Shown in pieces: positions 6,568 to 11,562 of a stretch of DNA of 11,562 nt (the stretch's first letter is position 1; each line of letters opens with the position of its first letter). The position numbers and the translations under genes were made by a program. The stretch is from Chloroflexota bacterium (lineage in GTDB: Bacteria; Chloroflexota; Limnocylindria; Limnocylindrales; Limnocylindraceae): contig DMUR01000056.1 in assembly GCA_003476885.1 (NCBI GenBank), positions 1 to 11,562 on the forward strand. The letters run 5' to 3'. The notes beneath the pieces are model-generated. The model saw only the letters and a program-made list of their open reading frames with translations, had not been told where the DNA came from and searched no databases.

Positions 6568-7446
6568 CTACTTGCGACGCGGGAGTCGGTAAGTGGCGGT
6601 CGCCACCTTTTCGGCAAGCCCTTCATCACAGAGTCGCTTGATCGTAGCGGTGACGGCGGGGGCAGGATGTTCGCCGCGCGCCCCGCGAATAATCACCCCG
6701 CCGCGCCCAGCGTCACGTAGCTCATCGAGGAGACGGCCACGCAGCCAACGCGCTGTTGACCCGAAACGCACGGGCGCCGATCTCCTCTTCTTCTCGCTCG
6801 CCGCGACACGACCCGCCGAGGCACACGCAGTCTTGAGTGGACATGAGGAACAGTCGGGTGCGCTTGCGCGGCAGACGCTACTCGCTAAGTCCATCGCCGC
6901 TTGCGCCCAACGGCCCGCCTCCCCATCGCCCAACTCCGCGCCGAACACATTCGCAGCCGCCTGTAACGGCTTCGCTGTTAGACGCGGACCGCCCACAAGC
7001 CGTTGCACGACGCGCGCAATGTTCACGTCAACTGGAATCTCGCGCCCGCCACTTGCAATCGCGGCGATCGCTCGCGCTGTGTACGAACCAATCCCTGGGA
7101 GGCGCTCCAACTCTTCGTGCGTGGTCGGGAGCCCTCCAGCTGCGTGCGCCGCTTCCGCTGCGCGATGTAGCAGCAGCGCGCGGCGGTTGTAGCCGAGACC
7201 TCGCCACGCATCAAGGACGTCCGCAGTCTCTGCGCGAGCGAGCGAGCGAAGTGTTGGGAATCGCTTGAGAAAACGCGTCGCGAGCTCATCAACGCGGGCG
7301 ATCTGCGTCTGCTGCGCCATCACCTCAACAATGAGCACTTCATACGGTTTGTACCGTTCACGGATCTTGAGGGGGCGAGCGTTCGCCTTGTACCAGGCGA
7401 GGAGGAGCTTATTGATGCGCTTGATCTCGCTGACGGTGAGCGCCAT
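6568..7446 (-). CDS. mutY: A/G-specific adenine glycosylase MutY-type, short form
   Basis: Helix-hairpin-helix GPD DNA glycosylase with a 4Fe-4S cluster. By family it removes adenine mispaired with 8-oxoguanine. The 292 residues show EVMAQQTQIARV with the catalytic Glu (E41), GLGYNRRA (83-90), the hairpin LPGIGSYTARAI (116-127), the catalytic Asp in PVDVNIARV (D140), and cluster cysteines C192, C199, C202 and C208 (CX6CX2CX5C). Tyr122 in the hairpin is the residue found in many Gram-positive MutY proteins, not the Lys of Nth. The C-terminal NUDIX-like domain that reads 8-oxoG in E. coli MutY is missing. Instead about 65 residues beginning RFGSTARWLRGRLLDEL could form a small winged-helix-like unit, an arrangement I associate with actinobacterial MutY. 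The usual Leu-Pro-Trp element near residue 25 is also replaced (RPLKIRERYKPY). It starts 14 bp after the exonuclease stop behind a GGGGG site. Confidence 0.88.
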   Translation of the reverse strand: MALTVSEIKRINKLLLAWYKANARPLKIRERYKPYEVLIVEVMAQQTQIARVDELATRFLKRFPTLRSLARAETADVLDAWRGLGYNRRALLLHRAAEAAHAAGGLPTTHEELERLPGIGSYTARAIAAIASGGREIPVDVNIARVVQRLVGGPRLTAKPLQAAANVFGAELGDGEAGRWAQAAMDLASSVCRASAPDCSSCPLKTACASAGRVAASEKKRRSAPVRFGSTARWLRGRLLDELRDAGRGGVIIRGARGEHPAPAVTATIKRLCDEGLAEKVATATYRLPRRK

Positions 7447-7460
7447 GGCTGGCGTACCCC

Positions 7461-8099
7461 CTAGCGTCCGCGGGGGATCGTTGGTGGAATTCGATTCTTT
7501 CGTGCAACCTCACGCAACGTCCGTGCAAGCTCAGCCTGCTCCACCGCATCAGCGAGCGCATTATGGTCAGCCACCAGATCAGTTGGATACACCTGTCGCA
7601 CGAAACGCTTCACCGTCTTCTTCCAGGTGAGATTGTCGCCCCCGTGAAGCGTGTAGTAGATGCTCTTCAAGTCCACCGCCGACATGCCGAACGGATTGCG
7701 AACACCAGCCTCGGTGAATGCCATGGTCAGCCACATCCAGTCGAACGGCGTATTGAATCCAACAAAGAGTGGGCTCGACTCTGGGGCCACCGCCTCTGCC
7801 GTTGCGCGCACCCAGTCGGCAAACTTCCGCACCCCTTCAATCCGGTCAACACCGTTTGTCTCCAAGTGCGAACGCGTGAGCCGATGCACACGCTCCTCTT
7901 TGGGCCCCCACGCCTTGTTCGGATCTGGCCGTAACTCAATGTAGAAGGTGCGCGACGGATCATCCACGAGGCATGCGCCGATGCTGATCAGGCTCCCTTC
8001 AAGGGGCGTCTGTCCGGAGCACTCCACGTCCACGCTGAACCAGCACTCTTGCGGGAGGCCGTCTTCGAATGGCGGTGGTGGTGGCGCGTTCTGCTGCAT
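7461..8099 (-). CDS. DEDDh-family 3'-5' exonuclease
   Basis: A 212-residue member of the RNase T / DnaQ superfamily, expected to remove nucleotides from 3' ends using two metal ions. The five acidic or catalytic residues are in place: D24 and E26 in FSVDVECSG (Exo I), D120 in FVGFNTPFDWMWL (Exo II), and H179 with D184 in ADHNALADAVEQAEL (Exo III, H-x4-D, the DEDDh type). A run of five prolines sits at residues 6-10, before the domain. There is no polymerase, helicase or BRCT extension, so this is a stand-alone nuclease. Whether it acts on DNA (proofreading, repair) or RNA cannot be told from sequence alone. The mutY-like gene 14 bp downstream in the same unit favours a repair role by context only. 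There is no Shine-Dalgarno. A TAGGCT box 6 nt upstream suggests a leaderless start. Confidence 0.92.
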   Translation of the reverse strand: MQQNAPPPPPFEDGLPQECWFSVDVECSGQTPLEGSLISIGACLVDDPSRTFYIELRPDPNKAWGPKEERVHRLTRSHLETNGVDRIEGVRKFADWVRATAEAVAPESSPLFVGFNTPFDWMWLTMAFTEAGVRNPFGMSAVDLKSIYYTLHGGDNLTWKKTVKRFVRQVYPTDLVADHNALADAVEQAELARTLREVARKNRIPPTIPRGR

Positions 8100-8105
8100 C
8101 GCTGC

Positions 8106-8111
8106 AGCCTA
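8106..8111 (-). promoter_or_regulatory. Candidate -10 box for leaderless exonuclease-mutY-ppc unit
   Basis: TAGGCT on the minus strand sits 6 nt before the exonuclease ATG, inside the 26-bp gap after the aldehyde dehydrogenase gene. It would give a start at the A of the ATG and would let this unit be expressed apart from the aldehyde dehydrogenase. No -35 element is obvious. Confidence 0.45.
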
Positions 8112-8125
8112 GAACATGCGGGCGG

Positions 8126-9550
8126 CTATTCGCTGCGCACCATGATGTGCTTCGCCACGGTGTAGTCCTCAAGCGCGTACATGGACTGATCCTTCCCGTA
8201 GCCGGACTGCTTGAAGCCGCCATGCGGCATCTCGCTCGCCAGCGTGAAGTGATCATTCACCCAGACGGTTCCGAACTGGAGCGCCTTGGAGACCTTGAAG
8301 GCACGTGCCACATCATTCGTCCAGATCGACGAGGCGAGGCCAAATTTACAGTCGTTCGCCCACTCCACCATCTGCTCGTCGCTCTTGGCGCGCTGCACCG
8401 TGACAACTGGTCCGAACACTTCGTCCTGGACGATCTCCGAAGACTGCGCCGGCCCCGCGATGATCGTTGGGCTGTAGTAGTGCCCCTTAGAGCGGATCGT
8501 CTTTCCGCCAAGGACAATCTCCGCCTTCTTGGACGCGCGAGCGACGAATCCCTCCACGCGCTTTAGCTGCTCAGCGCTGATGAGCGAACCCATCTCCGTC
8601 GCCTTATCCGTCGTTGCCCCCACCTTGATCGTCTTCACCTGCTGCTCCAGGAGCGCCACGAACTTCTCGTATGACTTCGGTCCGACGACGATTCGGCACG
8701 CGGCGGTGCAGTCCTGCCCCGCATTCCAGAAGCTCGCTGCGCGCATCGTCTCGGCGGCGAGATCAAAATTTGCGTCATCAAAGATGAGGACTGGCGCCTT
8801 GCCTCCAAGCTCAAGATGGAGTCGCTTGACGCTCTCCGCGCCAGCGGCTGCAATGCGCTTCCCCGTGGCCGTGTCGCCAGTAACGGAGACCATGTCAATG
8901 CCTGGGTGTCGCGAGAGTGCCGCGCCGACATCAGAACCTGGTCCCGTGATGACATTCAAAACTCCTGGCGGCAAGATCTCCTGCGCCAGCGCGCCGAGCA
9001 TCAGCGCGCTGATCGGTGTGCGCGCAGACGGCTTGAGCACAATTGTGTTGCCGGTGGCGAGTGCCGGGCCAATCTTCCAGCCCGCCATCAAAAGCGGATA
9101 GTTCCACGGTGCAATGGAGGCGATCACGCCAACAGGGTCGCGGCGAATCATGCTCGTTCGCCCTGGGAGGTACTCCGCGACCGCCTTCCCCTCCATGTTG
9201 CGCGCGGCGCCTGCGAAGTAGCGCAGGTTGTCAACGACCGCATCAACTTCAACACCCACGGCGCTGATCGGCTTCCCAGCATTTTCTGACTCCGCGGTGA
9301 CAAACGCGCGCTTCTTTGATTCGAGTGCGTCAGCGAGTTTCAGAAGTGCGAGGCTGCGTTCACCAGGGGTGGTGGCGGACCATGACGGGAAGGCGGCACG
9401 CGCCGCTGCAACCGCCGCGTTGATGTCCTCTTTGCCACTGTGTGGGACCGTAGCGATCTTCGTCCGAGTCGAAGGGTCCTCAACGGTGATCGTCTTCCCT
9501 GACTTGGCGGCGACCGCCTTGCCGTTGATGTACTGCTTGAAGCTTCGCAT
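8126..9550 (-). CDS. patD: Aldehyde dehydrogenase, gamma-aminobutyraldehyde dehydrogenase (PatD) type
   Basis: NAD-dependent oxidation of an aldehyde to its acid. The 474 residues equal E. coli PatD (YdcW) in length and share its distinctive stretches: TSMIRRDPVGVIASIAPWNY (132-151), HLELGGKAPV (245-254), NAGQDCTAACRI (276-287), and the C-terminal SEMPHGG, SGYGKD and LEDYTV. Catalytic residues are N150, K173, E247 and the nucleophile C281. Known substrates of the family are 4-aminobutanal and related amino-aldehydes from putrescine breakdown. The substrate here is inferred from the family signature, and no polyamine transaminase, oxidase or transporter lies next to it. It is the only gene in the window with a textbook Shine-Dalgarno (AAGGAGG, 6 nt before the ATG), hence a leadered mRNA. 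It is transcribed away from the ACT-domain gene across 145 bp. Confidence 0.93.
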   Translation of the reverse strand: MRSFKQYINGKAVAAKSGKTITVEDPSTRTKIATVPHSGKEDINAAVAAARAAFPSWSATTPGERSLALLKLADALESKKRAFVTAESENAGKPISAVGVEVDAVVDNLRYFAGAARNMEGKAVAEYLPGRTSMIRRDPVGVIASIAPWNYPLLMAGWKIGPALATGNTIVLKPSARTPISALMLGALAQEILPPGVLNVITGPGSDVGAALSRHPGIDMVSVTGDTATGKRIAAAGAESVKRLHLELGGKAPVLIFDDANFDLAAETMRAASFWNAGQDCTAACRIVVGPKSYEKFVALLEQQVKTIKVGATTDKATEMGSLISAEQLKRVEGFVARASKKAEIVLGGKTIRSKGHYYSPTIIAGPAQSSEIVQDEVFGPVVTVQRAKSDEQMVEWANDCKFGLASSIWTNDVARAFKVSKALQFGTVWVNDHFTLASEMPHGGFKQSGYGKDQSMYALEDYTVAKHIMVRSE

Positions 9551-9556
9551 CCCACT

Positions 9557-9563
9557 CCTCCTT
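9557..9563 (-). promoter_or_regulatory. patD: Strong Shine-Dalgarno of the aldehyde dehydrogenase gene
   Basis: AAGGAGG on the minus strand lies 6 nt before the ATG at 9550. It fixes that start and shows the mRNA has a leader, in contrast with several neighbouring first genes that lack any such site. Confidence 0.8.
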
Positions 9564-9683
9564 CACCCTGCTTGGCCTTGTGCCGTATTGCTCCCCCGCG
9601 GTGGGCTGGCCACCGCTCTCTCTCGCTAGCCTAACGCCGCACCAGACGTCTGAGGAGGGGTGGCGCACGCACCTCAGTGGCGC
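9564..9683. promoter_or_regulatory. Divergent control region with palindrome and candidate -10
   Basis: This is most of the only long spacer in the window, between the aldehyde dehydrogenase and the ACT-domain gene. It holds TAGGCT on the minus strand at 9628-9633, a candidate -10 that would give the aldehyde dehydrogenase a leader of about 70 nt. It also holds a perfect 10-bp palindrome, CAGACGTCTG, at 9643-9652. Relative to that start the palindrome would lie at about -22 to -31, where a repressor could block polymerase. No stable riboswitch-like fold or ORF was recognised. Palindromes of this length occur by chance, so the operator reading is tentative. Confidence 0.35.
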
Positions 9684-9689
9684 TAGGAT
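9684..9689 (+). promoter_or_regulatory. Candidate -10 box for leaderless ACT-domain gene
   Basis: TAGGAT lies 6 nt before the ATG at 9696, followed by pyrimidine-rich CCCTTC. There is no Shine-Dalgarno. Box sequence and spacing are identical to the lpdA case on the other strand. Confidence 0.5.
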
Positions 9690-9695
9690 CCCTTC

Positions 9696-10082
9696 ATGTC
9701 AAAGCAGTTCGTCATCCAGCTCTCGCACACGCCAGGGGCGCTCGCCGCGCTCTGCCGCGAACTTGAGAAGCGCGCCGTAGACCTTAAGGCGATCGGTGGC
9801 GGCGGCGTTGGCAAGCACGGACACGTCATCCTCAAGACCGCAGACGATGCTGCCACCCGCGAAGTGCTGAAGGCGGGGAACTACGAGTTTATCGAGGGTG
9901 ACTCGGTGCTCGCCGAAGTTGACGACAAGCCTGGCGGGATGCTCTCCGTCCTCGAGCGACTCTCAAACGCTGGCGTCAACGTCTACGGCCACCTCTTCAC
10001 CGGCCGCTGGGGCGATCGCGCCACCTTCTCATTCGTTGTGGATGACCCTGCAAAGGCGCGCGCGGCACTCGAACAGAAGTAG
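9696..10082 (+). CDS. Stand-alone tandem ACT-domain protein
   Basis: A 128-residue soluble protein made of two ACT-like ligand-binding units and nothing else. Unit 1 is at about residues 4-62: strand FVIQLS, the Pro-Gly turn HTPGALAALCRELEKR, then the GHVILKT strand. Unit 2 is at about 70-126: strand VLAEVDD, KPGGMLSVLERLSNAGVNV, then a strand around ATFSFVVDD. Both keep the Pro-Gly-x-L helix start that is typical of ACT domains binding amino acids or related effectors. No catalytic or DNA-binding part is fused, so it probably senses a ligand and acts on a partner; the partner is unknown. It is divergent from the aldehyde dehydrogenase and convergent with the hydrolase, so it is a one-gene unit. 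The start is set by the ATG 6 nt behind TAGGAT and fits the beginning of the first strand. Confidence 0.9.
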   Translation: MSKQFVIQLSHTPGALAALCRELEKRAVDLKAIGGGGVGKHGHVILKTADDAATREVLKAGNYEFIEGDSVLAEVDDKPGGMLSVLERLSNAGVNVYGHLFTGRWGDRATFSFVVDDPAKARAALEQK

Positions 10083-10092
10083 TGTCGCGCTC

Positions 10093-10113
10093 TCGGTCGC
10101 TATGCGCGACCGA
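10093..10113. terminator. Hairpin between convergent genes, possible bidirectional terminator
   Basis: An 8-bp perfect G+C-rich inverted repeat, TCGGTCGC and GCGACCGA, with a TATGC loop, begins 10 bp after the ACT gene's stop. It covers the last codons and stop of the oppositely oriented hydrolase. It could stop transcripts from both sides. There is no clear U-run, so a factor-independent terminator is only a possibility. Confidence 0.4.
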
Positions 10114-10924
10114 TGAACTGAAGGATCTTCTCTACCGCGTCTCTGTATCGCAGCGTGGCAAACGGGTGATGATTGAATCCTTCGAGTGGTTCGTAGCTGA
10201 CGCCACCTAGCGTGCCGATCGGGCGACACCACTCTGGCCGAACGAGCTTGTCTCCCGTCCCGTGAATCACGAGCGTCTCTACAGGAAAGGCTCCTCCTCG
10301 GGCGACAACGGCGCGGGCGGAACGCTGCGCACGGAATGCTTCGTCGCCAAGTCGAGTTGTCACCGCGTAGAGATATTCGGGCTCATCTGGGTCTTCGCTC
10401 GCTAACCGTTGACCAAGATCTACGTCCGCGCCAATCCCAGTTGGAATGCGGAGCATCGGCACGAGCCTGGAGAGAACGGGGGCGAAGGCTCGCTTCCATC
10501 GGGCGACGTTTGCGTCGAGCGCTGGCGCTGACAAGACAAGCTTCGCGGGTCGAATCTTCCCTGCGGCTGCTGCGCCGAATGCAATGAGGCCCCCCATGCT
10601 GTGCCCGATGACAACGAGCGGTCGATCTGGGCTGCTGAGTCCCTCCACCTGTTCGGCGAGGTCGTCTTGAAACCTTCGCCAGGCGGGAACATACCCGCGT
10701 GGGCCCTCAGAGCGACCGTGGCCGCGCAGGTCGAAGGTCACCGTCCGCCAGCCAGCCTCAGCGAACGCCCGCGCCGCCTGGATGTAGCGCGACGAGCTCT
10801 CACCGATCCCGTGGCAGATCAAAAGATCGCCGATTGGTGCCGTGGCAGGACGGAAGGTTCTGCGGAACAGGAGGATCCCATCACTCGTCCGGAAGGGGTC
10901 AAGCTCAATCTTTACCGAATCCAT
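10100..10924 (-). CDS. Alpha/beta hydrolase, monoacylglycerol lipase-like
   Basis: A 274-residue serine hydrolase of the alpha/beta fold, group 'serine aminopeptidase S33 / lysophospholipase'. Visible are the oxyanion element [11 protein letters not shown] (37-47), [16 protein letters not shown] (64-79) which is typical of monoacylglycerol lipases, the nucleophile elbow GHSMGG with S109, the acid D225 in [10 protein letters not shown], and the catalytic histidine H252 or H253 in EGFNHHPF. There is no signal peptide or membrane segment, so it is probably cytoplasmic. The family hydrolyses carboxyl esters, often monoglycerides or lysophospholipids. The true substrate is not deducible. Weak context is the plsY gene elsewhere in the window. 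The ATG at 10924 follows a TAGGAT box by 7 nt without a Shine-Dalgarno. The gene is convergent with the ACT-domain gene (17 bp gap) and divergent from fumC. Confidence 0.92.
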   Translation of the reverse strand: MDSVKIELDPFRTSDGILLFRRTFRPATAPIGDLLICHGIGESSSRYIQAARAFAEAGWRTVTFDLRGHGRSEGPRGYVPAWRRFQDDLAEQVEGLSSPDRPLVVIGHSMGGLIAFGAAAAGKIRPAKLVLSAPALDANVARWKRAFAPVLSRLVPMLRIPTGIGADVDLGQRLASEDPDEPEYLYAVTTRLGDEAFRAQRSARAVVARGGAFPVETLVIHGTGDKLVRPEWCRPIGTLGGVSYEPLEGFNHHPFATLRYRDAVEKILQFIGRA

Positions 10925-10931
10925 CGCCAGG

Positions 10932-10937
10932 ATCCTA
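10932..10937 (-). promoter_or_regulatory. Candidate -10 box for the hydrolase gene
   Basis: TAGGAT on the minus strand lies 7 nt before the hydrolase ATG, one base further away than in the other leaderless candidates. Its last two plus-strand bases are shared with the candidate fumC box TACACT. Confidence 0.42.
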
Positions 10938-10941
10938 CACT
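10936..10941 (+). promoter_or_regulatory. fumC: Candidate -10 box for fumC
   Basis: TACACT in the 57-bp divergent spacer would give a leader of about 33 nt that includes the GGAGG ribosome site at 10972-10976 (5 nt before the ATG). A loose -35 match, TTTACC, lies at 10911-10916 with a 19-bp spacer. An alternative box, TAGATT at 10965-10970, would start the RNA after the GGAGG and so fits worse. Confidence 0.35.
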
Positions 10942-10971
10942 TAGGGGGAGGGGCCGCACGTGCCTAGATTC

Positions 10972-10976
10972 GGAGG
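10972..10976 (+). promoter_or_regulatory. fumC: Ribosome binding site of fumC
   Basis: GGAGG sits 5 nt before the ATG at 10982, which supports that start. Confidence 0.6.
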
Positions 10977-10981
10977 CCGCA

Positions 10982-11562
10982 ATGGGAAGCGACAAGGGTG
11001 GCAGCACACGCAGCGAACGCGATTCGTTCGGTCCGATTGACGTGCCTGCAGATCACCACTGGGGCGCCCAAACGGCACGATCACTCCAGTTCTTTGCGAT
11101 TGGCGAAGAGGAGATGCCGCAGCGCCTGATCCACGCGCTCGCGCTCGTCAAGCGCGCCGCAGCAACCGTGAACGCCGACCTCGGACTCCTTCCTGCCGAG
11201 ATTGCCGCCGGTATCTCAAAGGCGGCTGAAGAGATCGCGGCAGGTTCGCTGCGCGACGAGTTCCCCCTCTCCGTGTGGCAGACCGGCTCAGGGACGCAAA
11301 GCAACATGAATGTCAATGAGGTCATCGCGTCGCGCGCCAACGAGATCGCCACCGGAACCCGTGGTGGAAAGTCGCCGGTACACCCAAACGACCACGTCAA
11401 CCTCTCGCAGTCCTCTAACGACGTCTTCCCCACCGCAATTCACATTGCCGCCGTTCTTGCAGTGAACGAGCAGCTGATCCCCGCCCTCACCCAACTTCAC
11501 GCCTCCATTGCGGCCAAGGCGAAGGCCTGGTCGTCGATTGTCAAGATTGGACGCACGCACCT
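10982..11562 (+). CDS. fumC: Class II fumarase FumC (3' end beyond window)
   Basis: Iron-independent fumarase interconverting fumarate and L-malate in the TCA cycle. It is a member of the aspartase/fumarase superfamily and works as a homotetramer. The frame from the ATG at 10982 runs open to the window end (193 complete codons). It begins with a poorly conserved tail of about 12 residues and then [20 protein letters not shown] (14-33), as in class II fumarases. The active-site stretches are [16 protein letters not shown] (101-116), the [19 protein letters not shown] stretch (134-152) and the beginning of GRTHL with H193. The signature loop GSSxMPxKxN and the C-terminal domain lie outside the window. 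Aspartase is the main alternative. The HPNDHVN wording and [13 protein letters not shown] favour fumarase. A GGAGG site precedes the start. Confidence 0.95.
   Translation, partial: MGSDKGGSTRSERDSFGPIDVPADHHWGAQTARSLQFFAIGEEEMPQRLIHALALVKRAAATVNADLGLLPAEIAAGISKAAEEIAAGSLRDEFPLSVWQTGSGTQSNMNVNEVIASRANEIATGTRGGKSPVHPNDHVNLSQSSNDVFPTAIHIAAVLAVNEQLIPALTQLHASIAAKAKAWSSIVKIGRTH

Noticed and set aside
6593..7192. Plus-strand frame of 199 codons opposite the mutY-like gene
   Set aside because: It is antisense to a gene with complete catalytic and Fe-S residues, and it has no motif of its own.
7461..8099. Exonuclease plus neighbours as a defence system
   Set aside because: The gene has only a housekeeping-type DEDDh domain. 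No effector, restriction, CRISPR or toxin-antitoxin partner is nearby, and the flanking genes are metabolic.
8529..9101. Plus-strand frame of 190 codons opposite the aldehyde dehydrogenase gene
   Set aside because: It is antisense shadow of conserved aldehyde dehydrogenase sequence.
10965..10970. TAGATT as the fumC -10 box
   Set aside because: The spacing to the ATG is 11 nt, so transcription would begin after the GGAGG ribosome site. TACACT at 10936-10941 fits better with a leadered message.

Overview
The window is compact, protein-coding bacterial DNA that looks chromosomal. It is G+C-rich (about 60% by eye). Genes cover all but about 350 of the 11,562 bases, and the longest non-coding stretch is 145 bases. 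No RNA gene, mobile element, prophage, CRISPR array or defence island is visible. The gene set is core metabolism plus DNA repair, so this is a housekeeping region. The PlsY signature GSGRTGGTN, the short MutY, the near absence of spacers and the apparent leaderless genes suggest a streamlined free-living Gram-positive-like lineage. Chloroflexota of the freshwater type is my best guess, with Actinobacteriota as the alternative. This placement is inference only.

Layout. Positions 1-2128 (minus) carry lpdA (E3 of the 2-oxoacid dehydrogenases) followed by lipA (lipoyl synthase, cut by the window start), joined by a one-base stop/start overlap. Across a 57-bp divergent spacer lies plsY (plus, 2186-2815), the acyl-phosphate:glycerol-3-phosphate acyltransferase. 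It meets, tail to tail with a 4-bp overlap, a minus-strand run. Read in transcription order from its 5' end, that run holds a PatD-type aldehyde dehydrogenase (8126-9550), a DEDDh exonuclease (7461-8099), a MutY-type glycosylase (6568-7446), ppc (3839-6553), a degenerate YjeF-N/NnrE-like protein (2997-3818) and a 62-residue two-helix membrane protein (2812-3000). Beyond a 145-bp divergent region comes a tandem-ACT protein (plus, 9696-10082), convergent with an alpha/beta hydrolase (minus, 10100-10924). The hydrolase is in turn divergent from fumC (plus, 10982 to the window end, cut).

How the genes fit together. LipA makes the lipoyl cofactor and LpdA re-oxidises it on the dehydrogenase complexes. 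PEP carboxylase refills oxaloacetate and fumarase works in the TCA cycle. PlsY starts phospholipid synthesis. MutY and the DEDDh exonuclease suggest a small base-repair or nucleic-acid-processing pair in one transcription unit with ppc.

The two most interesting observations are these. First, a TANNNT box lies exactly 6 nt (once 7 nt) upstream of the ATG of five genes that have no Shine-Dalgarno sequence, which points to leaderless mRNAs. Second, one protein keeps the outline of the NAD(P)HX epimerase fold but has lost its substrate-binding and catalytic motifs. I found no convincing new multi-gene system.
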